Source of the DNA: Methylobacter marinus A45
GTDB lineage: Bacteria; Pseudomonadota; Gammaproteobacteria; Methylococcales; Methylomonadaceae
DNA length: 64,000 nt
Direction: 5' to 3'
Assembly (NCBI RefSeq): GCF_000383855.1
Contig: NZ_KB912877.1
Coordinates: forward strand, 4,718,745-4,782,744
Notes under the pieces: generated by a model
Databases searched by the model: none
The model's input: the letters and a program-made list of their open reading frames with translations, nothing else
Told to the model about the DNA's origin: nothing
Made by a program: the position numbers and the translations under genes
Part shown: piece by piece, positions 17,398 through 26,056 of the stretch
How positions within the stretch are numbered: the first letter of the stretch is position 1
How the letters are laid out: every line of letters begins with the position of its first letter

Positions 17398-19322
17398 GCC
17401 GCCGAACCATGACCAGCCATGAGAGAATCCAGGCCATCGACTCCAGCGAGGAAATCCGGCTGCTGACCGAAGTCTGGCGTTCGCCGCCGGGTTTTTTCGG
17501 CTGGTTCACGCACGTCAACCAGACCAGCGTCGGCAAGCGCTTTATCATCACCGGGTTCGTGTTCTTCATCCTCGGCGGCGTGCTGGCCCTGCTCATGCGC
17601 CTCCAGCTCGCGACGCCGGAGAACGAATTTCTGAACCCGGACCTGTACAACCAGATCTTCACCATGCACGGCATCACCATGATGTTCCTGTTTGCCGTGC
17701 CTATCATGGAAGGTTTCGCCATCTATATCATCCCCCTGATGCTGGGCACCCGGGACATGAGTTTTCCCAGGCTCAATGCCTTCGGTTATTACGTCTATCT
17801 GATCGCCGGAGCCGCCATGTATCTGAGCCTGTTTCTGGGCATGGCGCCGGCCGTCGGCTGGTTCGCCTATCCGCCCCTGGCCGATGCCAAACATTCGCCG
17901 GGCATGGGCGTGGATTTCTACGCCACGGTCGTCACCTTCATGGAGATTTCCGCCCTGGTGGCGGCGGTGGAGCTGATCGTCACCATTTTCAAGCAACGCG
18001 CGCCGGGCATGTCCCTGAACCGTATGCCGCTGTTCGTCTGGTCCATTCTGGTCATGTCCTTCATGATCGTCTTCGCCATGCCGCCGCTCATGGTGACCAG
18101 CATCATGCTGGCCCTGGACCGCACGGTCGGCGCTCATTTTTTTACCCCCGGCTCCGGGGACCCTCTGCTCTGGCAGCACCTGTTCTGGTTCTTCGGACAT
18201 CCGGAGGTCTACATCATTTTCGTCCCGGCCCTGGGCATGATCTCCAGTATCATCATCACCTTCACCCGGCGGCCCATCTTCGGCTATACGGCGCTGGTGC
18301 TGTCCCTGGTCGCCACCGGCTTCATCGGCTTCGGGCTTTGGGTGCACCACATGTACACCACGGGGCTGCCGCACCTGGCCGCCAATTTCTTCACCGCCGC
18401 CAGTTCCATGATCGCCATCCCCAGCGGAGTCCAGGTATTCTGCTGGCTCGCCTCGCTGTGGGGCACGCGACCGCGTTTCGCCACCCCGCTGCTGTATGTG
18501 CTCGGTTTCTTCTTCATTTTCGTCATCGGCGGCCTGTCCGGGGTGATGGTCGCCTCGGTGCCGTTCGACACCCAGGTCCACGACACCTATTTCCTGGTCG
18601 CCCATTTCCACTACGTGCTGATCGGCGGCGCGGTGTTCCCCCTGTTCGGCGGCCTCTACTACTGGTATCCCAAACTGACGGGCCGCCTGATGAGCGAAGG
18701 TCTGGGCAAGGCCAGTTTCTGGCTGACTTTCATCGGCTTCAACCTGACCTTCTTTCCCATGCATTATCTGGGCCTCCAGGGGATGCCGCGCCGGGTCTAC
18801 ACTTATCTCGAACCCTTGGGCTGGGGGGATCTCAATCTGTTCGTGTCCCTGTCTTCGGGGCTGCTCGCCGTCGGCTTCCTGGCCACTTTCGTCAATGTCT
18901 TTCGGAGCCTGAAGCGGGGCCGGCCAGCCGGCGATAATCCCTGGGACGCCGACAGCCTGGAATGGGGCACGGCCTCACCGCCGCCGCCTTACAACTTCCG
19001 CTATATTCCGGTGGTGATGGGCCGCTATCCGCTCTGGGAACACCTGAAGAATCAGGAAGTCCCGGTGGTGACAGGCATCCGCTCCGACCGCCGGGAACTG
19101 CTGGTCACCTCGCTGCTCGATGCCCACCCCGAATCCCGGTCGAAGATGCCCGGGCCTACCGTCTGGCCGCTGCTTCTGGCGCTGGCGGTGGGCATCGGCT
19201 TCGGCGGCTTCATCTTCCACAATATTTTTCCGGTGGTGGGATTTATTCTCAGCTTTATCGCCATCGTGGGCTGGTTCTGGCCAAGGCAACTGGCTCGGGA
19301 AGCCCGGGAGGAATCGTCATGA
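17394..19322 (+). CDS. coxA: Cytochrome c oxidase subunit I
   Basis: This is the catalytic subunit of the haem-copper oxidase. The 642-residue protein has the TMHGITMMFLFAVP helix with a haem a ligand, and WFFGHPEVYI carrying the CuB histidine cross-linked to Tyr and the D-pathway Glu of A1-type oxidases. It also has the HHMYTTG CuB His pair and the VAHFHYVLIGG haem ligands. It is about 100 residues longer than the usual subunit I, with extra C-terminal membrane helices (GPTVWPLLLALAVGIGFGG and after) of the kind seen in caa3 enzymes. It overlaps coxB and coxC by 4 bp. Confidence 0.97.
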   Translation: MSRRTMTSHERIQAIDSSEEIRLLTEVWRSPPGFFGWFTHVNQTSVGKRFIITGFVFFILGGVLALLMRLQLATPENEFLNPDLYNQIFTMHGITMMFLFAVPIMEGFAIYIIPLMLGTRDMSFPRLNAFGYYVYLIAGAAMYLSLFLGMAPAVGWFAYPPLADAKHSPGMGVDFYATVVTFMEISALVAAVELIVTIFKQRAPGMSLNRMPLFVWSILVMSFMIVFAMPPLMVTSIMLALDRTVGAHFFTPGSGDPLLWQHLFWFFGHPEVYIIFVPALGMISSIIITFTRRPIFGYTALVLSLVATGFIGFGLWVHHMYTTGLPHLAANFFTAASSMIAIPSGVQVFCWLASLWGTRPRFATPLLYVLGFFFIFVIGGLSGVMVASVPFDTQVHDTYFLVAHFHYVLIGGAVFPLFGGLYYWYPKLTGRLMSEGLGKASFWLTFIGFNLTFFPMHYLGLQGMPRRVYTYLEPLGWGDLNLFVSLSSGLLAVGFLATFVNVFRSLKRGRPAGDNPWDADSLEWGTASPPPPYNFRYIPVVMGRYPLWEHLKNQEVPVVTGIRSDRRELLVTSLLDAHPESRSKMPGPTVWPLLLALAVGIGFGGFIFHNIFPVVGFILSFIAIVGWFWPRQLAREAREESS

Positions 19323-19933
19323 ACGGCACTTTTTCCGTGCTGGACGCGAGCAAGCTGCCCAGCCACGCTTTCGAGCACCGCTCGCCGCTGTGGTGGGGCA
19401 TCATCGGCCTCATCGTGATCGAGGCCACGGTCTTCGCCAGCCTGGTCGCCAGTTTCTTCTATCTGCGGAGCAATTTTCCCCAGTGGCCGCCGGACGGCAC
19501 CCGGTCGCCGGAACTGCTGAAGCCCACGCTCGCCACGCTGGTGCTGCTGGCCAGCGCCATTCCCATGTACTGGGCGGACTCTTCCCTCAAGCAGGGCAAG
19601 ACGTTTCCCCTGAAGGTAGGGCCCTTGATCAGCATCGCCTTGGCGCTCGTGTTCCTGGCAATGAAGGTTGTCGAGTACCGTGACATCGGCTTTCGTTGGG
19701 ACACGCATGCCTACGGTTCAGTGGTCTGGACCATTGTCGGCTTCCACAGCGCCCACGTGCTGGCCCTGGTGTTAAAAACCGCCGTCGTCACCACGCTGGC
19801 CTGGCGAAATTATTTCAACCGCAAGCGGCGTATCGGGGTCACGGTCAACGGGCTTTACTGGTATTTCGTCGTGATCATCTGGATTCCCTTGTATATGACC
19901 ATTTACTGGGCCTCGTATTTTTTGTCGAACTGA
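19319..19933 (+). CDS. coxC: Cytochrome c oxidase subunit III
   Basis: The 204-residue membrane protein has five or more predicted helices. The WWGIIGLIVIEATVFASL first helix, SFFYLR, and FHSAHVLALV with its conserved His are typical of short subunit III proteins (CyoC/CoxC family). It stabilises subunit I. Start and stop are tightly packed between coxA (ATGA overlap) and a small membrane-protein gene 4 bp downstream. Confidence 0.92.
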   Translation: MNGTFSVLDASKLPSHAFEHRSPLWWGIIGLIVIEATVFASLVASFFYLRSNFPQWPPDGTRSPELLKPTLATLVLLASAIPMYWADSSLKQGKTFPLKVGPLISIALALVFLAMKVVEYRDIGFRWDTHAYGSVVWTIVGFHSAHVLALVLKTAVVTTLAWRNYFNRKRRIGVTVNGLYWYFVVIIWIPLYMTIYWASYFLSN

Positions 19934-19937
19934 GGAG

Positions 19938-20324
19938 ATGCGCTTGGAACACCGGGACCCCGCCGACTATTTCATGCACCCTAAAGGCATCGCGGCCCTG
20001 TGGGCCGGCCTGCTGATGGCGCCGCTCGCCTGGTCCCTGCACCTGGGTATCGGTTATGCCCTGGTCGACTGGCTCTGCGAGAGCGGCCACGGCATGATCT
20101 ACCACCTGCTGACCCTGGCCACCCTGCTGATCGCCGCCGGCGGTCTCTATCTGGCCTGGCACAGCTGGCGGATCGCGGGGCCGCAGTGGCCCGATAGCGG
20201 CGGCGATCCGGTCTCGCGCAGCCGCTTCATGGCCCTGAGCGGCCTGATGCTATCGGGCTTTTTCACGCTCGTCATCATTGCCCAATGGCTTCCGGCCCTG
20301 TTTCTGGACCCCTGCGCGAAATGA
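19938..20324 (+). CDS. Small membrane protein of the caa3 oxidase operon
   Basis: The 128-residue protein has three hydrophobic segments (about 18-42, 54-75 and 98-120), with WSLHLGIGYALVDWLCE and HLLTLATLLIAAGGLYLAW near the middle. I do not recognise a named family with certainty. Short proteins in this position are often accessory or subunit IV-like parts of caa3 oxidases. It overlaps ctaG by 4 bp (ATGA) and follows coxC by 4 bp, so it is surely co-translated with the oxidase. Confidence 0.75.
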   Translation: MRLEHRDPADYFMHPKGIAALWAGLLMAPLAWSLHLGIGYALVDWLCESGHGMIYHLLTLATLLIAAGGLYLAWHSWRIAGPQWPDSGGDPVSRSRFMALSGLMLSGFFTLVIIAQWLPALFLDPCAK

Positions 20325-21262
20325 AAGGCATCCCGCATTCAGTCCGTTTGCCGAGCCTGGCGGCCTTAGGCGTGCCGGTCGCCGCGCATGCCCATGGCGC
20401 GACGGCTATCGCCCGAGACGGCCTGTGGACGGTCTGGAACACCGACCTGACCGTGCTGGCGCCCCTGGCACTGGCCGGCGGCCTATACGCGACCGGCCTG
20501 TACCGCCTCCGGCGCCGCGTCCGGATGGGCTCCGGCATCCGGGCGCGGGAGGCGGCGGCCTTTGCCGCCGGCTGGCTGGCGCTGTTTATCGCCCTGGTGT
20601 CGCCGCTGGATGCGCTCGGCAATGAACTGTTCTCGGCCCATATGGCCCAGCACGAGATCATGATGCTGGTGGCGGCGCCCCTGCTCGTGCTCAGCAGGCC
20701 GGTGGCGGCTTTCTTGTGGGGCTTGCCGACGCGCTGGCGGCGACGCGCCGTCGCGGTATGGAGGTGCCGCCCCCTGGCCGGCCTCTGGCATTTCTGCCGT
20801 CGCCCGCTGAGCGCCTGGGGCATCCACGCCCTGGTTCTGTGGCTGTGGCACATTCCGTTGCTTTTCCAGTCGGCGATCGGCAACAACCTGGTGCATACCC
20901 TGCAGCATCTGGGCTTTCTGCTTTCGGCGCTGCTGTTCTGGTGGGCCATGGTGGATCGACAGCAGGGCGTTTCCAACCGGCTGTTGGGCGTTTTCTACAT
21001 TTTCACCACCGCCGTTCACACCGGCATTCTCGGCGCCCTGCTGACCTTTACCGCCAGTCCCTGGTATCCCGCCTATGCCGCGACGGCGCCCGGCTGGGGC
21101 TTCACGCCCATCGAGGATCAGCAACTGGGCGGCCTGATCATGTGGGTGCCGGGAGGCGCTGTCTTCATCGTCGTAGGCCTCTTGTCACTGATGCGTTACT
21201 TTCAGGAAGCCGAACGGGGTTCGAGGCAAGACCGGGATCTGATCCTGGCGAAACGGGAATAA
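20321..21262 (+). CDS. ctaG: Cytochrome c oxidase assembly protein, caa3 CtaG family
   Basis: Starting at the ATG overlapping the previous stop, the 313-residue protein has about seven membrane helices and the caa3_CtaG hallmarks: SPLDALGNELFSAHMAQHEIMM, a WGIHALVLWLWHIPLLFQSAI segment, and LQHLGFLLSALLFWWAMVD. Several histidines face the membrane. CtaG of this type is needed for formation of active caa3 oxidase, probably in copper delivery. The in-frame extension to 20285 lacks support. Confidence 0.9.
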   Translation: MKGIPHSVRLPSLAALGVPVAAHAHGATAIARDGLWTVWNTDLTVLAPLALAGGLYATGLYRLRRRVRMGSGIRAREAAAFAAGWLALFIALVSPLDALGNELFSAHMAQHEIMMLVAAPLLVLSRPVAAFLWGLPTRWRRRAVAVWRCRPLAGLWHFCRRPLSAWGIHALVLWLWHIPLLFQSAIGNNLVHTLQHLGFLLSALLFWWAMVDRQQGVSNRLLGVFYIFTTAVHTGILGALLTFTASPWYPAYAATAPGWGFTPIEDQQLGGLIMWVPGGAVFIVVGLLSLMRYFQEAERGSRQDRDLILAKRE

Positions 21263-21280
21263 GCACGGGAGAACACAACC

Positions 21281-21667
21281 ATGCGGACAAACATCCTCTT
21301 TGCAGGCGTACTGATCCTTTTTCTGGCCGGGCTTACCGCCTGCGGACCGGACCGGCGGGACACGCTCCGCTCCCGGCTGATCGGCGGCGATCCCGAACGC
21401 GGCAAGGCGGCGCTCTACCGCTACGGCTGCGGCGCCTGCCATACCATTTCCGGGGTAGCCGGCGCCCATGGCCGGGTCGGCCCGCACCTGACCGACGTCG
21501 CGCAGCGCTGGTACCTGGCAGGGATGATTCCCAATACACCGGACAATATGGTCGCCTGGATCATGAATCCGCAACGGATCAATCCCGACACCATCATGCC
21601 CTTCCTGAACGTGCCGGAAAACGATGCCCGTGACATGGTGGCGTATCTGTACGGCTCCTCGGAATAG
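21281..21667 (+). CDS. Cytochrome c lipoprotein (single haem)
   Basis: The 128-residue protein has a lipobox LTAC (C21) and a haem-binding CGACH at residues 50-54, with a likely Met ligand in the TIMPFLNV region. Its sequence GKAALYRYGCGACHTI and the W-I-M-N-P-Q-R-I-N-P section resemble the cytochrome domain at the end of coxB, so it may be a second electron-entry point of the same oxidase. It is preceded by a GGGAG ribosome-binding site, 18 bp after ctaG, and ends the GC-rich operon. Confidence 0.9.
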   Translation: MRTNILFAGVLILFLAGLTACGPDRRDTLRSRLIGGDPERGKAALYRYGCGACHTISGVAGAHGRVGPHLTDVAQRWYLAGMIPNTPDNMVAWIMNPQRINPDTIMPFLNVPENDARDMVAYLYGSSE

Positions 21668-22009
21668 CAGCTTGTATAGACAAATAACTAATATCGGTAA
21701 ACCCCCGGCTCAGCCGGAGGGGGGGCTCAGTCCGGTAGGGGCTCAGTCCGGTAGGGTACGCACTGCGTACCTTTTGGATTTAATTCATCTGAATTTTTTA
21801 AAAAATGGCACGCGATGCGTACCCTACCTGGCTGGAATATCCCTGTCTGCTTCCCCTGCCGAACATTAAAATATTAGGGATTTCTTCTTGACACTATCAA
21901 CCATTGCCAACACAATCTGAAGCCGCAACGGTAGATAAGAAAAGGCTTATCGAAAAAATTGCGATGAAAGAGACAAACGTATTATTCATCTAAAAAGAAG
22001 GTTCGGTAT
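21668..22009. other. Non-coding region after the oxidase operon, rich in hairpins
   Basis: No gene is visible. A GC-rich hairpin built on CCGGCTCAGCCGG lies around 21703-21720, followed by two tandem copies of GGGGCTCAGTCCGGTA (about 21723-21755) and the inverted repeat listed separately. The hairpin may end the operon transcript, but no T-run follows it. Base composition drops sharply here, marking the edge of the GC-rich block. Confidence 0.5.
21750..21828. repeat. Inverted repeat with 13-bp perfect arms
   Basis: The arms GGTAGGGTACGCA (21750-21762) and TGCGTACCCTACC (21816-21828) are exact reverse complements around a 53-bp AT-rich centre. The TAGGGTACGCATCGC part recurs near 26776, which suggests a dispersed non-coding repeat rather than a single regulatory hairpin. 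Confidence 0.7.
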
Positions 22010-23059
22010 ATGAAAGAAAAACGCCTTATTTCAAGGCTTTGTTCCGTGGTGCCCGCACTCATCCTGGCGCACGGGGTTGCTAACGCGATGCCCGGCATGT
22101 CCAAATCCGATAGCGTTGATGATAACGCGGCTCCGCCTCCGTCGAACAGTATGGGCGAGCCGCTCAACTCAGCCGGTTCCAACTTCGAGATCACCTACAG
22201 CGCCGATGGCAAAACCGCCATCTTCACCTCGACCCGACCGGGCAGCATCGAATCGCCCGGACCCTACAACTTCGACATCTGGATGTCCCATTATGCCAAC
22301 GGCGCCTGGCAGACTCCCGTGCATTTGGGACCGGACATTGACCCCACCGTGGGACCGAACATCAACACATCCGCTTGGGAACTGGAGCCGAGCCTTTCCG
22401 ATGACGGCAATGTCATTTATTTCACCCGCTACGAGCCCGGCAATCTGTCTACCGGCGACCTCTACGTCACGCAGAAAGTTGACGGCGTCTGGCAGCCGGC
22501 AAAAAGCTGGAACGAGGTTCCCGAACTGCCGAACCTCAATACGCCGACCGGCGAGGAGCACTGCCCGATCATCGCCTCCGACAGCCTGATTTATTTCAGC
22601 TACCAGCAGCCGGGAGTCACGCAGGACAGCGATATCTGGAAGGTCGAGAAGAAGGATGGCGTCTGGCAGAAACCGCAGAGCCTCGGTTCAAGAATCAATT
22701 CGCCGCACCGTGACCATCTGCACTGGACCGGACTGTCAAAGGACGGCAAGAGCATCATCGTGACCAGCACGCGAACTGATCTCGGCTCGCGGGGCGGGCA
22801 TGATGAGTGGATCGCATACCAGAATCCGAAGGGCGAATGGCAGGAACCGTTGAATCTCGGCGATACCATCAATACCGCCGGCGAGGATATGTGCTGGAGC
22901 TTCACGCCCGATGGCAAGAAATTCACCGGAGGCTGGGGTCCGCAGGGCTCTTACGATCTTGAGCTCAGGTGGATCAACAAGGATGACATTCCCTTGCTGA
23001 AGAACTTCGAACCGGTCGGCCCGCCGCCCAACCTTCTCGCCGGCGGCAAGGCAAAGTAG
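22010..23059 (+). CDS. Exported PD40-type beta-propeller protein
   Basis: The 349-residue protein has a signal peptide cleaved near ANAMPG. At least four WD40-like/PD40 (TolB-type) repeats follow, seen as FEITYSADGKTAIFTST, PSLSDDGNVIYFT, IIASDSLIYFSY and HWTGLSKDGKSIIVTS, plus a final CWSFTPDGKKF. Such propellers are periplasmic or secreted binding platforms, and no enzyme signature is visible. It stands alone, with 340 bp of non-coding sequence before and repeats after. An AAGAAGG ribosome-binding site precedes the start. Confidence 0.82.
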   Translation: MKEKRLISRLCSVVPALILAHGVANAMPGMSKSDSVDDNAAPPPSNSMGEPLNSAGSNFEITYSADGKTAIFTSTRPGSIESPGPYNFDIWMSHYANGAWQTPVHLGPDIDPTVGPNINTSAWELEPSLSDDGNVIYFTRYEPGNLSTGDLYVTQKVDGVWQPAKSWNEVPELPNLNTPTGEEHCPIIASDSLIYFSYQQPGVTQDSDIWKVEKKDGVWQKPQSLGSRINSPHRDHLHWTGLSKDGKSIIVTSTRTDLGSRGGHDEWIAYQNPKGEWQEPLNLGDTINTAGEDMCWSFTPDGKKFTGGWGPQGSYDLELRWINKDDIPLLKNFEPVGPPPNLLAGGKAK

Positions 23060-23349
23060 AAGATCGGCAAGTAATTGCAGTCGCTTGACATAGCCCGCGG
23101 TCCGGCGAATACACAGCGGCTTTGTTTTACAATGCTTGCGGCAGCGATGCCTTCATCGCGGTTAAAAACAGTCCTCAAGTCGCGATGAGGGCATCGCTCC
23201 CACCAGTACTCAGCCAGTTTAATTATGGTCTGTGAATTGTAGGTGCGAATTTACTTGTGCCCTTCAGGGTATTCGCACTATTCGCACTCGCATTCAAGTC
23301 GCGATGAGGGCATCGCTCCCACCGGTTCGTTATACTGACGACCCAATCC
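23060..23349. repeat. REP-like repeat cluster between the propeller gene and atpG
   Basis: Three copies of a palindromic unit GCGATGAGGGCATCGC or its variants lie here: a degenerate copy at about 23142-23158, and full copies around 23180-23203 and 23298-23321, each full one followed by TCCCACC. A GTGCCCTTCAGGGTATTCGCAC-like hairpin lies between them. The unit closes into a 6-bp stem with a 4-base loop. No gene is present, and the cluster lies immediately downstream of both converging genes. Confidence 0.78.
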
Positions 23350-24219
23350 TTACAACTCGCCGCCCAGCGCTTCAAATCCGGACACGACATCGAGCAGTTC
23401 CTCGGTAATCTGGTTCTGGCGCTGCTGGCGATAGGTGGAGGTCAGTGTTTCAAGCCGCTGCTGGATGTTTTTTTCGGCCACCTGCATCGAAATCAGGCGG
23501 CTGGCATGTTCGCCGGCCAGCGATTCGGCGCAGGCGCTGAACAGCACGATAAACAGGTGCTGGCGGATCAGGGCGCGAAGCAGCTCCCCGCTGTCCATCG
23601 TGAACACAGGCAACGAACGGGACGGCCACGGCCGGTCGCGGCTGGAGTTGAATCGGCTTGGATCGATCGGCAGCAACTCGCGGCGTTGGGCCCGGTACGC
23701 GGTTTTTTGTTCGTGCACATTATTGAACAACAGCACGCGCTCCACGCCGGCCTGCCGCCAGTCATCGATCCGCAGCAGCAGGTTCTGGACCGTCGAGGTG
23801 ATGCCGGTAACCGAACCGGGCACGAAAAAAAGCTGTTCGACATCCTCCCCCCTTGCCCGCAACGCCGCCTCGATACGGCTGCCGACCGCCAGGATGCGCC
23901 GGTCGCCGGCATTCTCCAGCGCTTCGATGGCAAAGGCGGCGATGCTTTCATTGTAGCGTCCGCACAAGCCATGATCGGAGCCGAACACAATGGCGCCGGT
24001 CCGCGGCGGCGTCTGGACGCGGCCCGACGCGGCGGACCGGTGGTTGCGCAATACGGCCTGCAGGCCCATTTCCACGGTGCGGTTATAGTCGGTCAGCGAA
24101 GCCAGCGCCTTTTCGTACTGCCGGATGCTGACCGCCGCCAGCACCTTCATGGTTCTGACGATGGACTGCAGGTCGGTGGCGGTATCCATGTCCCGCTGCA
24201 GGGCTTCAAGGGTTTTCAT
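23350..24219 (-). CDS. atpG: N-type ATPase gamma subunit, separated from the rest of its operon
   Basis: Gamma is the central rotor shaft. The 289-residue protein starts MKTLEALQRDMDTATDLQSI and has the VRTMKVLAAVSIRQYEKAL N-terminal helix, a GAIVFGSDHGLCGRYNESI core, and the C-terminal ISMQVAEKNIQQRLETLT with RQQRQNQITEELLDVVSGF. These features belong to the divergent gamma of N-ATPases, which normally is the last gene after atpA. Here it lies 33 bp after a dehydrogenase gene and about 9.8 kb from atpA, with the same orientation. The frame is intact, so it probably still serves the ATPase. Confidence 0.93.
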   Translation of the reverse strand: MKTLEALQRDMDTATDLQSIVRTMKVLAAVSIRQYEKALASLTDYNRTVEMGLQAVLRNHRSAASGRVQTPPRTGAIVFGSDHGLCGRYNESIAAFAIEALENAGDRRILAVGSRIEAALRARGEDVEQLFFVPGSVTGITSTVQNLLLRIDDWRQAGVERVLLFNNVHEQKTAYRAQRRELLPIDPSRFNSSRDRPWPSRSLPVFTMDSGELLRALIRQHLFIVLFSACAESLAGEHASRLISMQVAEKNIQQRLETLTSTYRQQRQNQITEELLDVVSGFEALGGEL

Positions 24220-24252
24220 GCTTGACGCTCCGGCCTGATTTGACCGCCCTTC

Positions 24253-25068
24253 TCAACCGCCCTCCTGAAACCCGGGGTATAAGGTCATGCCGCCATCGAC
24301 GTAAAGCGTGGTGCCGACCACATAGTCGGAGGCATCGGAAGCGAGCCAGACCGCTGCATGGCCGATATCCATCGGTTCGCCTATGCGTTCGTAGGGAATC
24401 AGCTTGTTCAGCTCGGCCTCCGCTTCTTGCGTTTCCCAGGCGGCACGGTTGATCGGCGTGCGGATCGCCCCCGGCGAAATGGCATTGACCCGGATCTTCC
24501 GATGCGCCACCTCTTGCGCCAGGCTTTTCATGAACATGAGCACCCCGCCCTTTGAGGCCGCGTAATTGACATGCCCGGCCCAGGGAATCACGTCATGCAC
24601 GGAGGACATGCAAATGATTTTGCCGGAGGCGCTGGATAATTCCGGTACCAGACCGCGCCGCGTGAATTCCTTGACGGCTTCCCGCGCGCAAAGAAACTGG
24701 CCGGTCAGATTGACGGCCAATACCGTGTTCCATTGCGCCAGGGTCATTTCGGAAAAAGCCGCGTCCAGCTGGATACCGGCATTGGCGACCAGGATATCGA
24801 GGCTGCCCCAGCGTTCCATGAGGATTCCAAACATCAACTTGACCTCCTGCTCCTGGCTGACGTCGGCTTGAACGGCCAGCGCTTCGCCGCCGCAGGCGTG
24901 TATCTCGTCGACCATTTTTTGCGCGGCTTCGGCATCGGACAGGTAATTGATCGCCACGCGCGCGCCGGCTTCGGCCAATGCGCGAGCGACCGCCGCGCCG
25001 ATGCCGGAACTGCCGCCGGTGACCAATGCGCGCTGCCCCGCCAGTGTCTTTTCGGTGAGTAAAGGCAT
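24253..25068 (-). CDS. SDR-family dehydrogenase, glucose 1-dehydrogenase-like
   Basis: The 271-residue protein is a classical short-chain dehydrogenase. It has the cofactor motif TGGSSGIGAAVA (about 17-28), the NAG segment (VANAGIQLDAA), the catalytic Ser in SSVHDVIPWAGHV and the YAASKGG Tyr-Lys pair. The end VVGTTLYVDGGMTLYP matches bacterial glucose 1-dehydrogenases. It is followed by atpG and preceded by a gluconolactonase-like gene, 44 bp away. Together with the gluconokinase this would give a route from glucose to 6-phosphogluconate. Substrate is inferred from neighbours and family. Confidence 0.88.
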   Translation of the reverse strand: MPLLTEKTLAGQRALVTGGSSGIGAAVARALAEAGARVAINYLSDAEAAQKMVDEIHACGGEALAVQADVSQEQEVKLMFGILMERWGSLDILVANAGIQLDAAFSEMTLAQWNTVLAVNLTGQFLCAREAVKEFTRRGLVPELSSASGKIICMSSVHDVIPWAGHVNYAASKGGVLMFMKSLAQEVAHRKIRVNAISPGAIRTPINRAAWETQEAEAELNKLIPYERIGEPMDIGHAAVWLASDASDYVVGTTLYVDGGMTLYPGFQEGG

Positions 25069-25112
25069 GTTCAGGTTCTCGCTTCGGTTAATGGAGGATT
25101 GCGGCGGGATGC

Positions 25113-25955
25113 TTACGGCAGCCCCGCCCCCGGTATTGCCACCTCGGTAATCTCTATGCGCCCCGATTCCATGACCACGGCCTGGTACGGATCATCCGTT
25201 TCCGAGCTCAGCACGAACAGGGTCCGCCGCTCCGGTCCGCCGAGCATGCAGGCGTAAGGGATGCCTGCCGGACGAATCAGCGCTAAAACATCGCCGCCCT
25301 GGCTGACCCGGAGCACTGAACGCGTTGCCGGACTGGCGACCCATATCGCGCCTTCCTTATCGAGACAGATGCCGTCCGGCGTCGCGTCCCCCAGATGTGC
25401 CCAGAGATGGGGCGAGTGCAGCAGGCCGTCATCGCCGATCAGAAAAGCCGTCAGGCGGGAGGCAAAGGTTTCCGCGACGATCAGCGTGGTGCCGTCCGGG
25501 GTAATGACGCTGCCGTTGGGGAAAACCAGCCCTTCCGCCGCTATCCGGCATCGGCCGTCGGGCTCAACCGCAATCAGATGCGTTGCAGCCGGCGGCGCGC
25601 CGCCATGCAGGTCATAACCGAAATTGCCGACATAAGCGCGGCCTTCGGCCGTGACGACCATGTCATTGCAATGGAACGGGGCCAATCCGGACAGGTCGGC
25701 ATGCAGGACGAGCCTGTGGCCGATGAGGCGATAAACCGCCCGCCTGGCCATGGCGACGACCAGCGGCGTGCCATCGGGCAGCCAGCCCAGGCCGCCCGGC
25801 GGATCATCCATTTCCAGCCGGCATTCCGCCTGCCCGTCCGGCGTGACGGTCATTATCCGCCTGGCGTGCTGGTCGGTGAACCATAAACGATCCTGCCTCC
25901 AGCGCGGCGCTTCGGGAAAGACAAGGCCTGTTACAAGCACTTCGGTATCGTCCAT
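25113..25955 (-). CDS. SMP-30/gluconolactonase family protein
   Basis: The 280-residue propeller protein has the family signatures EAPRWRQDRLWFTDQ near the N-terminus (a Glu metal ligand), FHCNDMVVTAEGRAYVGNFG in the middle (Asn ligand) and ATPDGICLDKEGAIWVA (Asp ligand). It would open gluconolactone to gluconate using a divalent metal. The gene lies between gluconokinase and the SDR gene on the same strand, which supports a role in glucose oxidation. Confidence 0.9.
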   Translation of the reverse strand: MDDTEVLVTGLVFPEAPRWRQDRLWFTDQHARRIMTVTPDGQAECRLEMDDPPGGLGWLPDGTPLVVAMARRAVYRLIGHRLVLHADLSGLAPFHCNDMVVTAEGRAYVGNFGYDLHGGAPPAATHLIAVEPDGRCRIAAEGLVFPNGSVITPDGTTLIVAETFASRLTAFLIGDDGLLHSPHLWAHLGDATPDGICLDKEGAIWVASPATRSVLRVSQGGDVLALIRPAGIPYACMLGGPERRTLFVLSSETDDPYQAVVMESGRIEITEVAIPGAGLP

Positions 25956-26056
25956 CGTGATTCTCCTGGCTCTTTAGGTCTTATTGACATCAGTTTTTAA
26001 ATTTAAACTCAATTGGGCAGACATTATCGATCCAATAAAAAACTGTAGCGCACGGA

